Shown: piece by piece, positions 1 through 8,591 of the stretch
Layout of the letters: each line of letters opens with the position of its first letter
Position numbering within the stretch: the stretch's first letter is position 1
NCBI GenBank assembly: GCA_964630775.1
Contig: CAZVYY010000026.1
Span: forward strand, 1 to 64,000
Length of the DNA: 64,000 nucleotides
Direction of reading: 5' to 3'
DNA from: Anaeroglomus sp964630775
GTDB lineage: Bacteria > Planctomycetota > Phycisphaerae > Sedimentisphaerales > Anaerohalosphaeraceae
Notes under the pieces: model-generated
Databases searched by the model: none
Seen by the model: the letters and a program-made list of their open reading frames with translations, nothing else
Told to the model about the DNA's origin: nothing
Program-made: the position numbers and the translations under genes

Positions 1-109
1 TGACACCGTCAATGATTTCCGTAAAAATGTGCGAAAGGAAGCTTAGTTATACAGGCAAAGTCTCAAGAATCCTGATATTGTTTCAATCCACGACACTCTT
101 CTTGATGGT

Positions 110-295
110 ATGAAAAATGACTTGATATCAGGATATCGTATTTCGGTTGTTCCATACGATGCATGTGAATTCGAATTTTCGAAGGTAACTCATTCAGCAT
201 TTATCTCAACGAAATCCCAAGAGAGAGCATTGCGAATACGATATGACCCATTCAGAAATCAATTTCATATTGTTGGATGGTGGACGGTTCGATAA
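110..295 (+). CDS. Small hypothetical ORF at the AT-rich left edge
   Basis: I do not recognise this 61-residue frame. The same frame is open from base 2 to a TAG at 44-46 and reopens directly after it, so it may be the 3' part of a longer gene broken by a nonsense codon, or no gene at all. There is no convincing ribosome-binding site before the ATG at 110. The stretch is visibly richer in A and T than the genes to its right, and it abuts the 3' end of a tRNA-Leu gene, a common junction for integrated DNA. Real coding is doubtful. Confidence 0.2.
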   Translation: MKNDLISGYRISVVPYDACEFEFSKVTHSAFISTKSQERALRIRYDPFRNQFHIVGWWTVR

Positions 296-328
296 GCAAA
301 AATGCTCTTGGGACTTAAAAAACTATAC

Positions 329-414
329 TGCCGGAGGTGGGACTTGAACCCACACGGGGAGTGAACCCCTCAGGATTTTGAATCCTGCGCGTCTGCCAGT
401 TCCGCCACTCCGGC
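329..414 (-). tRNA. tRNA-Leu (anticodon CAA)
   Basis: Read on the minus strand, the 86-nt sequence folds as a class II tRNA. It has a 7-bp acceptor (GCCGGAG/CTCCGGC) with discriminator A, an anticodon stem CAGGA/TCCTG with loop TTCAAAA giving anticodon CAA, a long variable arm, and a normal TTCAAGT T-loop. The long variable arm and the CAA anticodon identify leucine (UUG codons). CCA is not encoded. It lies about 40 bp downstream of proB on the same strand, so it may be cotranscribed with it. Confidence 0.95.
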
Positions 415-455
415 CGAAAGTAAGGTGCTTACCATATCCGAAAAAGCCGGGCCGG

Positions 456-1574
456 TCAAGACAAATCTCCTGCCGGATTGTCCAGAAATACGATATCTTC
501 GGGGACCGCGGCGACATCCCGGCGGTCCGGCCCCAGCAGCGACCGGATTTCCCGGCTGTGCTTGCCGGCCAGCATCTTTAATTCGTCGCTGGACAGGCTG
601 GCGACCGCCTTGGCGGCGTCGTTGATCATGACCACCGCCCCGACTTCAAAGGTGCCCTCGATTTTGCGGATGCCGCTGGGCAGGAGGCTTTTGTGATTTC
701 GCAGGGCCTTCATGGCGCCGTCATCCACCCAGATGGTGCCTTCGGCGGCGTTATTCAGAATCCAGCGGGTCCGGTTTGATAGTTTTTCCTTGGGCATGAA
801 CAAGGTGCCGAGGTCTTCGCCGTCCAGTAATCGACGGATGACGTCTTTTTCACGGCCATGGGCCAGCAGCACCCGGCAGCCGGCATAGGCGGCGATCCTG
901 GCGGCCATGATTTTGGTTTTCATGCCGCCGGTGGAATACATGGAGCCTTTGCCGCCGGCAGCCTTGACGATTTTGTCGGAGATTTCGCTGACGACCTTGA
1001 TGGGCTGGGCGTCGGGGTGCTCTTTGGGGTTTCTGTCGTAGAGGGCGTCGATATCGGTCAGGAGAATCAGGACATCGGCGTCAATCTTGCTGGCGACCAG
1101 GGCACTGAGGCGGTCGTTGTCGCCGAAGGCCGTGCCGATTTCCGCGGTCGAGACGCTGTCGTTTTCGTTGATGATGGGGATGACGCCCATCTTAAGCAGG
1201 GCCTCGATGGCGTTTTTCAAGTTAAGGTAGCTTTTGCGGTTTTTGAGGACTTCCGAGGTCAGCAGCACCTGGGCGACGATGAGTCCCTGTTCGGCGAAGG
1301 CATCGTGGTATTCATGCATCAGCAGGGGCTGGCCGATGGCGGCACAAGCCTGGCGGGTCTGCATTTCGGTGATGGGGCCGGGCAGGCCGAGCCGTTTGGC
1401 TCCCATGCCGATGGCGCCGCTGGTGACAAGGATAGTTTGTTTGCCCTGTCGATGCAATTGTGCGATTTGTCCGGCCAGGCTGCGGATATAGTCCATATCG
1501 ATGCCGCTGCCTTTGGTCAGGGTGTTGGTTCCGACTTTGACGACGACGCGTTTTGCGCTGCTGAAGTTTCTCAT
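456..1574 (-). CDS. proB: Glutamate 5-kinase
   Basis: Phosphorylates L-glutamate to gamma-glutamyl phosphate, the first step of proline synthesis, in the cytoplasm. The 372-residue protein starts with the amino-acid-kinase signature VVVKVGTNTL. It carries the expected substrate-loop region around IINENDSVS and the FGDNDRLSALVA motif, then STGGMKTK for nucleotide binding. The C-terminal part (about 275-365) looks like the PUA domain of long ProB proteins. Its start codon overlaps the stop of proA by four bases (ATGA), so the two are translationally coupled in the order proA-proB. This is full length for a PUA-containing ProB. Confidence 0.95.
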   Translation of the reverse strand: MRNFSSAKRVVVKVGTNTLTKGSGIDMDYIRSLAGQIAQLHRQGKQTILVTSGAIGMGAKRLGLPGPITEMQTRQACAAIGQPLLMHEYHDAFAEQGLIVAQVLLTSEVLKNRKSYLNLKNAIEALLKMGVIPIINENDSVSTAEIGTAFGDNDRLSALVASKIDADVLILLTDIDALYDRNPKEHPDAQPIKVVSEISDKIVKAAGGKGSMYSTGGMKTKIMAARIAAYAGCRVLLAHGREKDVIRRLLDGEDLGTLFMPKEKLSNRTRWILNNAAEGTIWVDDGAMKALRNHKSLLPSGIRKIEGTFEVGAVVMINDAAKAVASLSSDELKMLAGKHSREIRSLLGPDRRDVAAVPEDIVFLDNPAGDLS

Positions 1575-2884
1575 TGTTGGAAAGTCCAGTGTGTATCGAG
1601 TTTTTTATGGGTATAGGCTTTGGCGGCGGGGCCGCTGTAGTTATCGACGATGTGGCCTTTTCCGGCCAGAAGCCATTTATAGATAACTAAGCCTTCCAGC
1701 CCCACCGGGCCGCGGGCGTGGAGTTTGTGGGTGCTGATGCCGACTTCGGCACCCAGTCCGTAGCGGAAGCCATCGGCAAAGCGGGTGCTGGCGTTCCAGA
1801 AGACATCCGCCGAATCGACGCGTCTGAGAAAACAGCTTGCGGCCTGTTTGTCTTCGGTCACGATAGCGTCGGTGTGGCCGGAGCCGTAGTGATTGATATG
1901 GTCGATGGCCTCGCTGAGGCTGCCAACGACCCGAATCGACAGGATAGAGTCGAGATACTCGGTTTTCCAGTCGTCTTCGATGGCGGGCTTGCAGTCGATA
2001 ATCCGGCGGGTCTGTTCACAGCCGCGGAGTTCGGTTTTCTTTTCATCCATGGCGACTTTGAGCAGCGGCAGGAAGGCGGCGGCGATATCCTGATGGACCA
2101 GCAGGGTCTCGGCGGCGTTGCAGACGGCGGGGTACTGGCATTTGGAATCCACGGTGACTTTGACGGCCATGTCGATAGCAGCGGCCTTGTCGATATAGAC
2201 GTGGCAGATGCCGTCGGCGTGTCCCATGACGGGAATGCGGGTGTTGTCCATGATGTGCCGGACGAAGGCGTTGCTGCCGCGGGGGATAATCAGGTTGATA
2301 GAGTCGTCGAGCTTGAGCATGGCGGTGACATCGTCCCGGGTTTCCAGCAGTCCCAGCCAGCCGACAGGCATTCCGGCGTGGACGGTGGCGCTGGAGATAA
2401 CCTCGGCCAGAATCTTATTGGTATGCGCGGCCTCGGAACCGCCTTTGAGCAGGACGGAATTGCCGCTTTTGAGGCACAGGGAGGAAATCTGCACAAGGGC
2501 ATCGGGGCGGGATTCAAAAATGACGCCGATGACACCGATGGGGCAACTGACCTGGTAGAGTTCCAGTCCGTTGTCCAGTTCCATCGCCGACAGGGTCTTT
2601 CCGACGGGGTCATTGAGCTTAATCAGGCTTTCCAGACCTTTGCAGACCTCGTCGATTTTGGCGGCGTCGAATTTCAGGCGTTTGAGCAATGGTGTTGCCA
2701 GGCCCGCCATCTGGGCGGACGCCATGTCTTCGGTGTTGGCGGCGATGATTTTGTCCTGATGGCTTTTCAGGCTTGTACGGATGGCCTCCAGTGCGGCGTT
2801 TTTTCGCTGACTGTCCATCGCGGCAAGCTCAATGGATGCCTTTTTTGCTCCGGCGGCTATGTCGCAAATATCCATATTTCCCAT
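1571..2884 (-). CDS. proA: Gamma-glutamyl phosphate reductase
   Basis: NADPH-dependent reduction of gamma-glutamyl phosphate to glutamate semialdehyde, the second step of proline synthesis. The 437-residue protein is an aldehyde-dehydrogenase-fold enzyme with typical ProA stretches: CPIGVIGVIFESRPDA, the glycine-rich LKGGSEA, and the catalytic cysteine region SKCQYPAVCNAAETLL. It ends in GPVGLEGLVIYKW, usual for the family. The first ATG (2884) has AGGA only two bases away; the in-frame ATG at 2875 is ten bases from it and may be the true start. It forms a two-gene operon with proB. Confidence 0.95.
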   Translation of the reverse strand: MGNMDICDIAAGAKKASIELAAMDSQRKNAALEAIRTSLKSHQDKIIAANTEDMASAQMAGLATPLLKRLKFDAAKIDEVCKGLESLIKLNDPVGKTLSAMELDNGLELYQVSCPIGVIGVIFESRPDALVQISSLCLKSGNSVLLKGGSEAAHTNKILAEVISSATVHAGMPVGWLGLLETRDDVTAMLKLDDSINLIIPRGSNAFVRHIMDNTRIPVMGHADGICHVYIDKAAAIDMAVKVTVDSKCQYPAVCNAAETLLVHQDIAAAFLPLLKVAMDEKKTELRGCEQTRRIIDCKPAIEDDWKTEYLDSILSIRVVGSLSEAIDHINHYGSGHTDAIVTEDKQAASCFLRRVDSADVFWNASTRFADGFRYGLGAEVGISTHKLHARGPVGLEGLVIYKWLLAGKGHIVDNYSGPAAKAYTHKKLDTHWTFQQ

Positions 2885-3063
2885 GTCCTGTCTGTTGTAT
2901 CCGTTATATGGCGGCTAAGTATATCCATAGGAATGAGTTAGGCACTTTTATGCCGTCAATTCCGATGCTCGGCGGATATTATATCCGGAATGGGCCGGCT
3001 TTCCACTTTTTTTGTGGTCTGATTGCGGCCGGATAAACTAATCCGAACGAGGCGCTAACGGAA

Positions 3064-4218
3064 TCAATTCAGGAATAAATCGCCATCGCCCGAGGGGACG
3101 GTATGTTCGGCGGCAGTCTTGCCGGTGGCGGCGCTTTTTACCGGATTGGGGAATTTAAACACCGCAGAGGGATTGCCTATGGGATTATAGACGGCCAGAC
3201 CTTTTTCAAAGGTGCGGGTATAACAGCCGTTATCCTCTTTTTTGCCTTTGGCGGTGGGTTTGCCTATTTTGGTGTCCCAGAATGGATACCAGTTATGCAG
3301 ATGGTCCGGAGTGGGCAGGGGGTTGGGGTCGGAAAAAAGACAATATCCGTCTGTAACAGTCATCGACAACGTGGTCGTGGCACGCATTAAGTTCAAGTCT
3401 TCTCTGGAGTTATGATACCATGTCTCCAGGCAGTTGATGGTCGGCTTTCGCAGGTTTTCCCCGGCCCATTGCAGGGTATTGGCAATGCGTTCCCAGTCCG
3501 TGGCAGTTTTGCTGCGGGTGCATTCCATGAAATAGCCGTTGATATAGGGGGCCGACTGCGGGGCGGTGTTATCATTGGTGTTGCATAATATTAAGGCATT
3601 GGTGCCAACCGCTTTACGAATGATTTTGATCAGTTCCAGCCGGTCGGCGTCATCCCGCCACCAATCGAGCATGATGCCATCGTAAACGCCGGAATCGACA
3701 ACCGCTTTGGCCTGTTTGGCGATGTGTTCACGGAATTCCGGATTTGTGTAGTCCAATAACAAGTGGCCGCCTTCGGTCCAGCCCACCAGTGGAATGCCGT
3801 TGGGATCGCGTTTGAACCATGTATGATTCTGCGGCAGGTACGAGGCAGGGGCATCATAGTAGCGGATTTCGGCCAGAATGATGAGGTTGGGATTCCTCTG
3901 AAGGAGATTGGTGCGCCGCTGCAGGGCTGCCTGAACGCTTGCGGCATCCAGGCTGTCTGCCAACCCAGGGTGATCGTTGTTCCATTTCAACCCCAAATGG
4001 TCCGGCATACAGAAAATCAGGTCATGGCGGGCGATAGTCGTGTCGGCATCTTCATCCTTAATGCTGTCACAGGGGCTCCATGCCTGAAATACGGACGGAA
4101 AATCTCTGTTTTTAACACGCTGAAGTATTGTCTTATTATTGTTATTGGGTTCGTTTTGTTCTTGTGCGAATCCAAAGTTGGAAGCAATCATTACCGCTAA
4201 AAGCCATGTCTTCATCAT
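3064..4218 (-). CDS. Secreted glycosidase-like protein (resembles GHL15, PF14885)
   Basis: A 384-residue protein with an N-terminal signal peptide (MMKTWLLAVMIASNFGFAQ) and a TIM-barrel-like body. The stretch VYDGIMLDWWRDD (about 185-200) resembles a beta-strand carrying catalytic acids in the hypothetical glycosyl hydrolase family 15. Aromatic residues are frequent in the C-terminal half, as in sugar-binding clefts. The family assignment is from memory of motif style, and the substrate is unknown. It is transcribed divergently from the PerR/Fur gene across an AT-rich gap of 170 bp and ends about 180 bp from proA. Confidence 0.6.
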   Translation of the reverse strand: MMKTWLLAVMIASNFGFAQEQNEPNNNNKTILQRVKNRDFPSVFQAWSPCDSIKDEDADTTIARHDLIFCMPDHLGLKWNNDHPGLADSLDAASVQAALQRRTNLLQRNPNLIILAEIRYYDAPASYLPQNHTWFKRDPNGIPLVGWTEGGHLLLDYTNPEFREHIAKQAKAVVDSGVYDGIMLDWWRDDADRLELIKIIRKAVGTNALILCNTNDNTAPQSAPYINGYFMECTRSKTATDWERIANTLQWAGENLRKPTINCLETWYHNSREDLNLMRATTTLSMTVTDGYCLFSDPNPLPTPDHLHNWYPFWDTKIGKPTAKGKKEDNGCYTRTFEKGLAVYNPIGNPSAVFKFPNPVKSAATGKTAAEHTVPSGDGDLFLN

Positions 4219-4342
4219 AATTGGTATTATTCCATTTTTTTAACAACACTCAAATTTAGAAATAGTATTTCTACAGGAAAAAATAAAAAAGACAAGATTA
4301 TTTCATTTTACAAAAATTTCTCGAACCTAAAAGCTAAATAGT

Positions 4343-4382
4343 AGTAAATATTACTTGATAGGAAATACTAATTAGGTATTAT
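4343..4382 (+). promoter_or_regulatory. Predicted promoter and operator of the PerR/Fur gene
   Basis: A sigma70-like promoter reads TTGATA (4355-4360), 16 bp, TATTAT (4377-4382). Two inverted repeats overlap it: AGTAA-ATA-TTACT at 4343-4355, and AATAC-N7-GTATT at 4364-4380, the latter between and over the core elements. Short AT-rich inverted repeats over the regulator's own promoter fit autoregulation by a Fur/PerR protein. Transcription from this promoter would begin at about the ATG at 4389, so the mRNA may be leaderless; no Shine-Dalgarno is seen before that ATG. Confidence 0.5.
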
Positions 4383-4388
4383 GATAGC

Positions 4389-4850
4389 ATGGATAACGAA
4401 CAGATAACTATCAAAGTCAGGGATTTTGAAAAGCGATGCAGGGAGTCTGGATTAAAGCTGACCCCGCAACGGTCTGCTGTCTATAAGGCCTTGATAAATA
4501 CGGACATGCATCCTACGGCTGAAGATATTTATCGTGAGGTCCGCAAAGAAATGCCTGCCATTTCGCTGGACACGGTCAATCGAACGCTATTGACACTGGC
4601 GGAGATTGGGGCGGCATTTGTTGTCGAAGGTACCGGGCAGCCAAGGCGATTTGATGGCGGCCTGGAAGATCACCAGCATTTTTTATGCATTAAATGTGGT
4701 AAAGTGATTGACTTTCATCATCCGCCGTTTGACAATATTCAATTGCCGCATGAGATTGAAGGGAAGTTTAAAGTCCTGAGAAAAACAGTCTATTTGGAAG
4801 GGCTTTGTGAAGCATGTCAAAATCAGTCAATACATCATCAAACTGTTTAA
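4389..4850 (+). CDS. Fur-family regulator, probably PerR-type peroxide sensor
   Basis: A 153-residue metal-dependent repressor. The N-terminal winged helix contains GLKLTPQRSAVYKAL and DTVNRTLLTLAEIG. The dimerisation domain has the metal motif HQHFLCIKCGKVIDF (about 97-111) and a second cysteine pair CEAC near the C-terminus, together forming the structural zinc site of Fur/PerR proteins. The gene leads a run of peroxide- and superoxide-reducing enzymes on the same strand, which argues for PerR (peroxide) rather than iron sensing. The start at 4389 has no visible ribosome-binding site; see the promoter entry. PerR and Fur cannot be separated with certainty by sequence alone. Confidence 0.85.
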   Translation: MDNEQITIKVRDFEKRCRESGLKLTPQRSAVYKALINTDMHPTAEDIYREVRKEMPAISLDTVNRTLLTLAEIGAAFVVEGTGQPRRFDGGLEDHQHFLCIKCGKVIDFHHPPFDNIQLPHEIEGKFKVLRKTVYLEGLCEACQNQSIHHQTV

Positions 4851-4884
4851 TTAACCATAAATTTAAGGAAAGTGAGGTTACACA

Positions 4885-5457
4885 ATGGGTTTGAAGGGAA
4901 CCAAAACGGAAAAAAATCTCTTAACAGCTTTTGCCGGGGAATCCCAGGCGCGGAATCGCTACACGTATTTTGCCGGCCAGGCGAAAAAGGAAGGCTTTGA
5001 GCAGATTGCGGCGATTTTCGAAGAAACCGCAAATCAGGAGAAGGAACATGCCAAGAGACTGTTCAAGTTTCTCGAAGGCGGCGAAGTCGAAATTTGTGCA
5101 GCCTTTCCGGCAGGGGTCATTGGAACCACGTCGCAGAATCTCGAAGAAGCGGCGGCGGGTGAAGATTATGAAACCAAGACGATGTATCCGGATTTTGCGA
5201 AAATTGCGGATGGAGAAGGGTTTGCAGAAATTGCGGCCGTGTTCCGCAAGATCGCGGTTGCCGAGGCACGGCATCGGGATCGCTATCTGGCCCTGAAAAA
5301 GAACGTGGATACCAATAAGGTATTCAAAAAAGACAAGTCCGTTCGCTGGGTATGCCGCAATTGCGGGTATGTCCATGAAGGCCCCGAGGCCCTGAAGGTT
5401 TGCCCGGCCTGTGCACATCCCCAGGCTCATTTCGAACTGGAAGCGACAAATTACTAA
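4885..5457 (+). CDS. rbr: Rubrerythrin
   Basis: Non-haem diiron peroxidase that reduces H2O2 using rubredoxin-type electrons in anaerobes. The 190-residue protein has the N-terminal ferritin-like four-helix bundle with glutamate motifs AGESQARNRY and EKEHA, and a second pair around EIAAVFRKIAVAEARH. It ends in a rubredoxin-like domain with paired CxxC sites (VCRNCG and VCPACAH, about 155-180). A good AAGGAA site precedes the ATG. It sits 34 bp behind the PerR-type gene and heads the oxidative-defence run. Confidence 0.96.
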   Translation: MGLKGTKTEKNLLTAFAGESQARNRYTYFAGQAKKEGFEQIAAIFEETANQEKEHAKRLFKFLEGGEVEICAAFPAGVIGTTSQNLEEAAAGEDYETKTMYPDFAKIADGEGFAEIAAVFRKIAVAEARHRDRYLALKKNVDTNKVFKKDKSVRWVCRNCGYVHEGPEALKVCPACAHPQAHFELEATNY

Positions 5458-5628
5458 GATTGTTGATATTGCCAGTTTTAAATCATATTGGCAGACGCTT
5501 CTGGAGAGGAGGCTGGGTCCGAACTTCACAAAAGGCGGACCCGGCACTCCGGGGCTCTATAGTCAGAAAAACCTGAATTGGGTTCGTTTGGTAAACAGGA
5601 ACTGACAAGAAATTATAGGCATATAGTC

Positions 5629-6222
5629 ATGTTAAAATGGATAAAAAGACTGGGGATAACATTTGCGGCGGCCCTTATCGTCTTAACGGGTTGCCAAAGG
5701 AGTACAAACATGGAAGAACGAAAAGGAATTGTGACATTTAAAGGCGGTCCGCTGACACTGGCCGGGCCGGAACTGAAACTGGGGCAAAAGGCTCCGGACG
5801 CAGTAGTCACGGGAAATGACCTGTCGGACGTTGCCATATCGTCTTTTGCGGGTAAAGTTGTCGTACTTTCTACGGTACCTTCGCTGGATACCCCGGTATG
5901 CGACATTCAGACTCGTAAATTCAATGAAAAAGCAGGGGCTTTGGGAAATGTGGTAATTTTGACAATCAGTATGGATTTGCCGTTTGCCCAGAAACGCTGG
6001 TGCGGTGCGGCCGGTGTTGACAAGGTTAAAACGTTCAGTGATTACAAAGATGCCAAATTCGCAAAGGCCTATGGGCTTTTGATAAAAGAGCTGCATTTGC
6101 TGGCTCGTTCGGTCATTGTGCTTGATAAACAGCAAACGATTCGGTATATTCAAATCGTGCCGGAAGTGGCCACCGAGCCGGACTATGATTCGGTTTTGAA
6201 AGCGGTACAGCAGGTGCTATAG
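5629..6222 (+). CDS. tpx: Thiol peroxidase (atypical 2-Cys, Tpx), possible lipoprotein form
   Basis: Reduces H2O2 and alkyl hydroperoxides through a peroxidatic cysteine in SLDTPVCDIQT (Cys91 from this start) and a resolving cysteine in KRWCGAAG (Cys125). The 34-residue spacing matches Tpx enzymes. From ATG 5629 the first 22 residues form a lipoprotein signal ending in LTGC, which would export and lipidate the enzyme. A second in-frame ATG at 5710 has a much better ribosome-binding site and would give a 170-residue cytoplasmic protein of usual Tpx length. I list the longer form because the signal peptide is convincing; both may be made. It lies between rubrerythrin and the flavodiiron gene. 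Confidence 0.93.
   Translation: MLKWIKRLGITFAAALIVLTGCQRSTNMEERKGIVTFKGGPLTLAGPELKLGQKAPDAVVTGNDLSDVAISSFAGKVVVLSTVPSLDTPVCDIQTRKFNEKAGALGNVVILTISMDLPFAQKRWCGAAGVDKVKTFSDYKDAKFAKAYGLLIKELHLLARSVIVLDKQQTIRYIQIVPEVATEPDYDSVLKAVQQVL
5696..5712 (+). promoter_or_regulatory. Internal ribosome-binding site and second start of tpx
   Basis: AAAGGAG (5696-5702), seven bases, then ATG (5710), in frame with tpx. It is the strongest Shine-Dalgarno in the gene and lies inside the codons that follow the lipobox cysteine. The protein from this ATG begins MEERKGIVTFKGG, the usual N-terminus of Tpx. The upstream ATG at 5629 has no comparable site. Confidence 0.6.
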
Positions 6223-6276
6223 AATCAGCTTTGGTGCCCTATTGGGCCGCACAAGCGAAAGAAAGGAACAACGAGG

Positions 6277-7458
6277 ATGCGTGCGTTAACAAAAAACGTC
6301 TATTCCGTGGGCGTACAGGACTGGGATCGTCGGTTATTTGACGAACTGATTCCTTTGCCGGACGGAACCAGCTACAATGCCTACCTGATTAAAGGCTCCG
6401 AAAAAACAGCCCTGATTGATGCCGTTGACCCGGCGAAAATCCAGGACCTGATCAGCCATCTGGTCGGGGCTGGGGTTGACAAGCTCGATTATGTCATCAG
6501 CCATCACGCCGAACAGGACCATTCCGGCGGCATAGTGGATGTGCTGATGATGTATCCGGATGCCAGGATTGTGACCAATGCCAAGTGCAAAGGTCTTCTG
6601 CTGGAGCATCTGGACGTGGATGAAGAGCAGTTCATTGAAGTGGCCGAAGGCCAGACTTTGTCGCTGGGCGACAAGACACTCCAATTTATCATAACTCCAT
6701 GGGTGCACTGGCCTGAGACAATGTGTACGTATCTGAAGGAAGACAAGATTCTGTTCAGTTGCGATTTCTTCGGCTCACATCAGGCCACCAGTTCGGTTTT
6801 TGTGCAAGATGAAGCCAAGGTGTATGAAGCGGCCAAACGCTACTTTGCTGAGATTATGATGCCGTTCCGCAGTGCGATTGCGGGCAACCTCAAGAAGCTG
6901 GAGCCGCTTGAGATTGCGATGATTGCCCCCAGTCATGGGCCGGTGTATCCGCGACCGGCGCTGATTATGGATGCTTATAAAGACTGGATCAGCGAGCGGG
7001 TTGAGAATAAGGTGATTGTGGCCTATGTGTCCATGCATGACAGTACCCGCCGGATGGTGGAGTACCTGGTGGATTCGCTGATGGACAAGGGCGTGGGTGT
7101 CAAGCAGTTTAATCTGACGGGGATCGACCTGGGTCATCTGGCAATTGACCTGGTCGATGCGGCGACAGTGATTCTGGCCGCCCCGACGGTTCTGGTCGGG
7201 CCGCATCCAACGGCGGCTCATGCGGCGTTTGTGGTTAATGCTCTGAAGCCCAAGACCAAATATGCCGGGATCATCGGCTCGTATGGCTGGGGCAGCAAGC
7301 TGGTTGAAACACTGGCCGGCCTGCTGGGCAACCTCAAGGCGGAAATTCTGGAGCCGGTGATGGTCAAGGGGCAGCCCAAGCCGGAAGATTTCGAGAAACT
7401 CGAGGCCCTGGCCGAAACCATTAAAGCCAAACATCAGGAATTGAACCTCCTGAAATAA
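6277..7458 (+). CDS. fprA: FprA-type flavodiiron protein (O2/NO reductase)
   Basis: Four-electron reduction of O2 to water (or NO to N2O) using rubredoxin electrons, cytoplasmic. The 393-residue protein has the N-terminal metallo-beta-lactamase-like domain with iron ligands in HHAEQDHSGG (His77, Glu79, Asp81, His82). Further ligand regions are WVHWPET, FSCDFFGSH and PSHGPVYP. A flavodoxin-like FMN domain follows from about residue 250 (VIVAYVSMHDSTRRM). No extra C-terminal domain, so it is a class A enzyme. A GAAAGGAACAACGAGG region precedes the ATG. Its place between tpx and superoxide reductase supports an oxygen-scavenging role. Confidence 0.95.
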   Translation: MRALTKNVYSVGVQDWDRRLFDELIPLPDGTSYNAYLIKGSEKTALIDAVDPAKIQDLISHLVGAGVDKLDYVISHHAEQDHSGGIVDVLMMYPDARIVTNAKCKGLLLEHLDVDEEQFIEVAEGQTLSLGDKTLQFIITPWVHWPETMCTYLKEDKILFSCDFFGSHQATSSVFVQDEAKVYEAAKRYFAEIMMPFRSAIAGNLKKLEPLEIAMIAPSHGPVYPRPALIMDAYKDWISERVENKVIVAYVSMHDSTRRMVEYLVDSLMDKGVGVKQFNLTGIDLGHLAIDLVDAATVILAAPTVLVGPHPTAAHAAFVVNALKPKTKYAGIIGSYGWGSKLVETLAGLLGNLKAEILEPVMVKGQPKPEDFEKLEALAETIKAKHQELNLLK

Positions 7459-7523
7459 GCAAAATATGACGACCTAACTCAAGGACTCGCCGAAGGCGAC
7501 GGAGAAAACGAAAGGATTGGATT

Positions 7524-7898
7524 ATGGCAGCGAAACTGGAAGTGTATAAATGTACCTTGTGCGGCAATATCGTAATGGTGATGCATGGCGGCGACGGGGA
7601 ACTGGTCTGTTGCGGTCAGCCGATGAAGAAGATGGCGGAGAATACATCGGATGGAGCGAAGGAAAAACATGTCCCGGTGATTGAAAAGATTCAGGGCGGG
7701 TATAAAGTCAAGGTTGGTTCGGTGGCTCATCCGATGGAGGAGAAGCATTACATTGAATGGATCGAGCTGCTGGCTGACGGCAAAAGCTATGTGCAGTTCC
7801 TGAGTCCCGGCCAGGCCCCGGAAGCGACCTTTATGGTAACGGCAGACAAAGTAGTCGCCCGCGAATACTGCAACCTGCACGGATTCTGGAAGGCTTAA
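7524..7898 (+). CDS. dfx: Desulfoferrodoxin (class I superoxide reductase)
   Basis: Reduces superoxide to H2O2 without releasing O2. The 124-residue protein shows every ligand of the Desulfovibrio enzyme at the same number. The FeCys4 centre I is Cys10, Cys13, Cys29 and Cys30. Centre II is His49, His69, His75, Cys116 and His119, with Glu47 and Lys48 at the active-site lip (EKHVP, HPMEEKH, YCNLHGFWK). AAAGGATTGGATT precedes the ATG. The H2O2 produced can be removed by the neighbouring rubrerythrin and thiol peroxidase. Complete and typical. Confidence 0.97.
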   Translation: MAAKLEVYKCTLCGNIVMVMHGGDGELVCCGQPMKKMAENTSDGAKEKHVPVIEKIQGGYKVKVGSVAHPMEEKHYIEWIELLADGKSYVQFLSPGQAPEATFMVTADKVVAREYCNLHGFWKA

Positions 7899-7959
7899 GC
7901 CGGCTGCGGCATTGTTCGTTTTACAATTTCATCAACATTATTATGATAGAGAGAAGCCT

Positions 7960-8478
7960 ATGTTGAAAAAAAGCATAGAAAAAGCATTTAATGAGCAGAT
8001 TAATGCCGAGACGTATTCGGCATATCTGTACTGGTCGATGTCGGCCTGGTGTGAGACGAATAACCTGCCGGGTTTTGCCAACTGGATGCGGATTCAGGCG
8101 CAGGAAGAGATGACTCATGCCCTGAAGTTTTATACGCATATTCTGGAACGCGGCGGGCAGGTAAAGCTGACGGCGATTGAGGGTCCTGAGACTGAGTGGA
8201 AGGATATCGAAGCGGTATTTGCCGCGACGCTCAAGCATGAAAACTATGTGACCGAGCGGATTAACGCGCTGGTCGATCTGGCTATCAAGGAAAAGGATCA
8301 TGCCAGCAACCAGTATTTGCAGTGGTTTGTCAATGAACAGGTGGAAGAAGAGAAAAACGCCGAGCAGATTCTGGGACAACTGAAGATTATGGGCAAACAG
8401 CCCGGTGCGGCATTATATATGCTGGATAAGGAAATGGCGGCTCGTGTCTTTACGCCTCCGGCGGCACCCGCGGAATAA
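7960..8478 (+). CDS. ftn: Ferritin (non-haem iron storage)
   Basis: A 172-residue FtnA-like protein that oxidises and stores iron, limiting Fenton chemistry. The start at ATG 7960 gives the usual N-terminus MLKKSIEKAFNEQINAE; an upstream TTG would add an atypical leader. Ferroxidase residues are in QINAETYSAYLYW, QAQEEMTHALKFY and the C-terminal helix NEQVEEEKNAEQIL. A purine-rich GAGAGAAG lies before the start. It is in the same direction and closely spaced with the superoxide reductase and the following rubrerythrin-like gene. Confidence 0.94.
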   Translation: MLKKSIEKAFNEQINAETYSAYLYWSMSAWCETNNLPGFANWMRIQAQEEMTHALKFYTHILERGGQVKLTAIEGPETEWKDIEAVFAATLKHENYVTERINALVDLAIKEKDHASNQYLQWFVNEQVEEEKNAEQILGQLKIMGKQPGAALYMLDKEMAARVFTPPAAPAE

Positions 8479-8591
8479 TTGCCCGGCTGCGCGGCATCTG
8501 TTTATAAGAGATGACACAAGTCTTCCTGCAACCGTGCAATCCATATACAGAATGTTTGGAAAACACTAACCCAAGTTTAAGGAGACAGCGG

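Noticed and set aside
1718..2941. 407-codon open frame antisense to proA
   Set aside because: Glycine- and aspartate-rich translation caused by the codon bias of proA; proA itself is clear.
5515..5542. Terminator between rubrerythrin and tpx
   Set aside because: The 7-bp stem has a 14-base loop and no T run; at most a weak hairpin.
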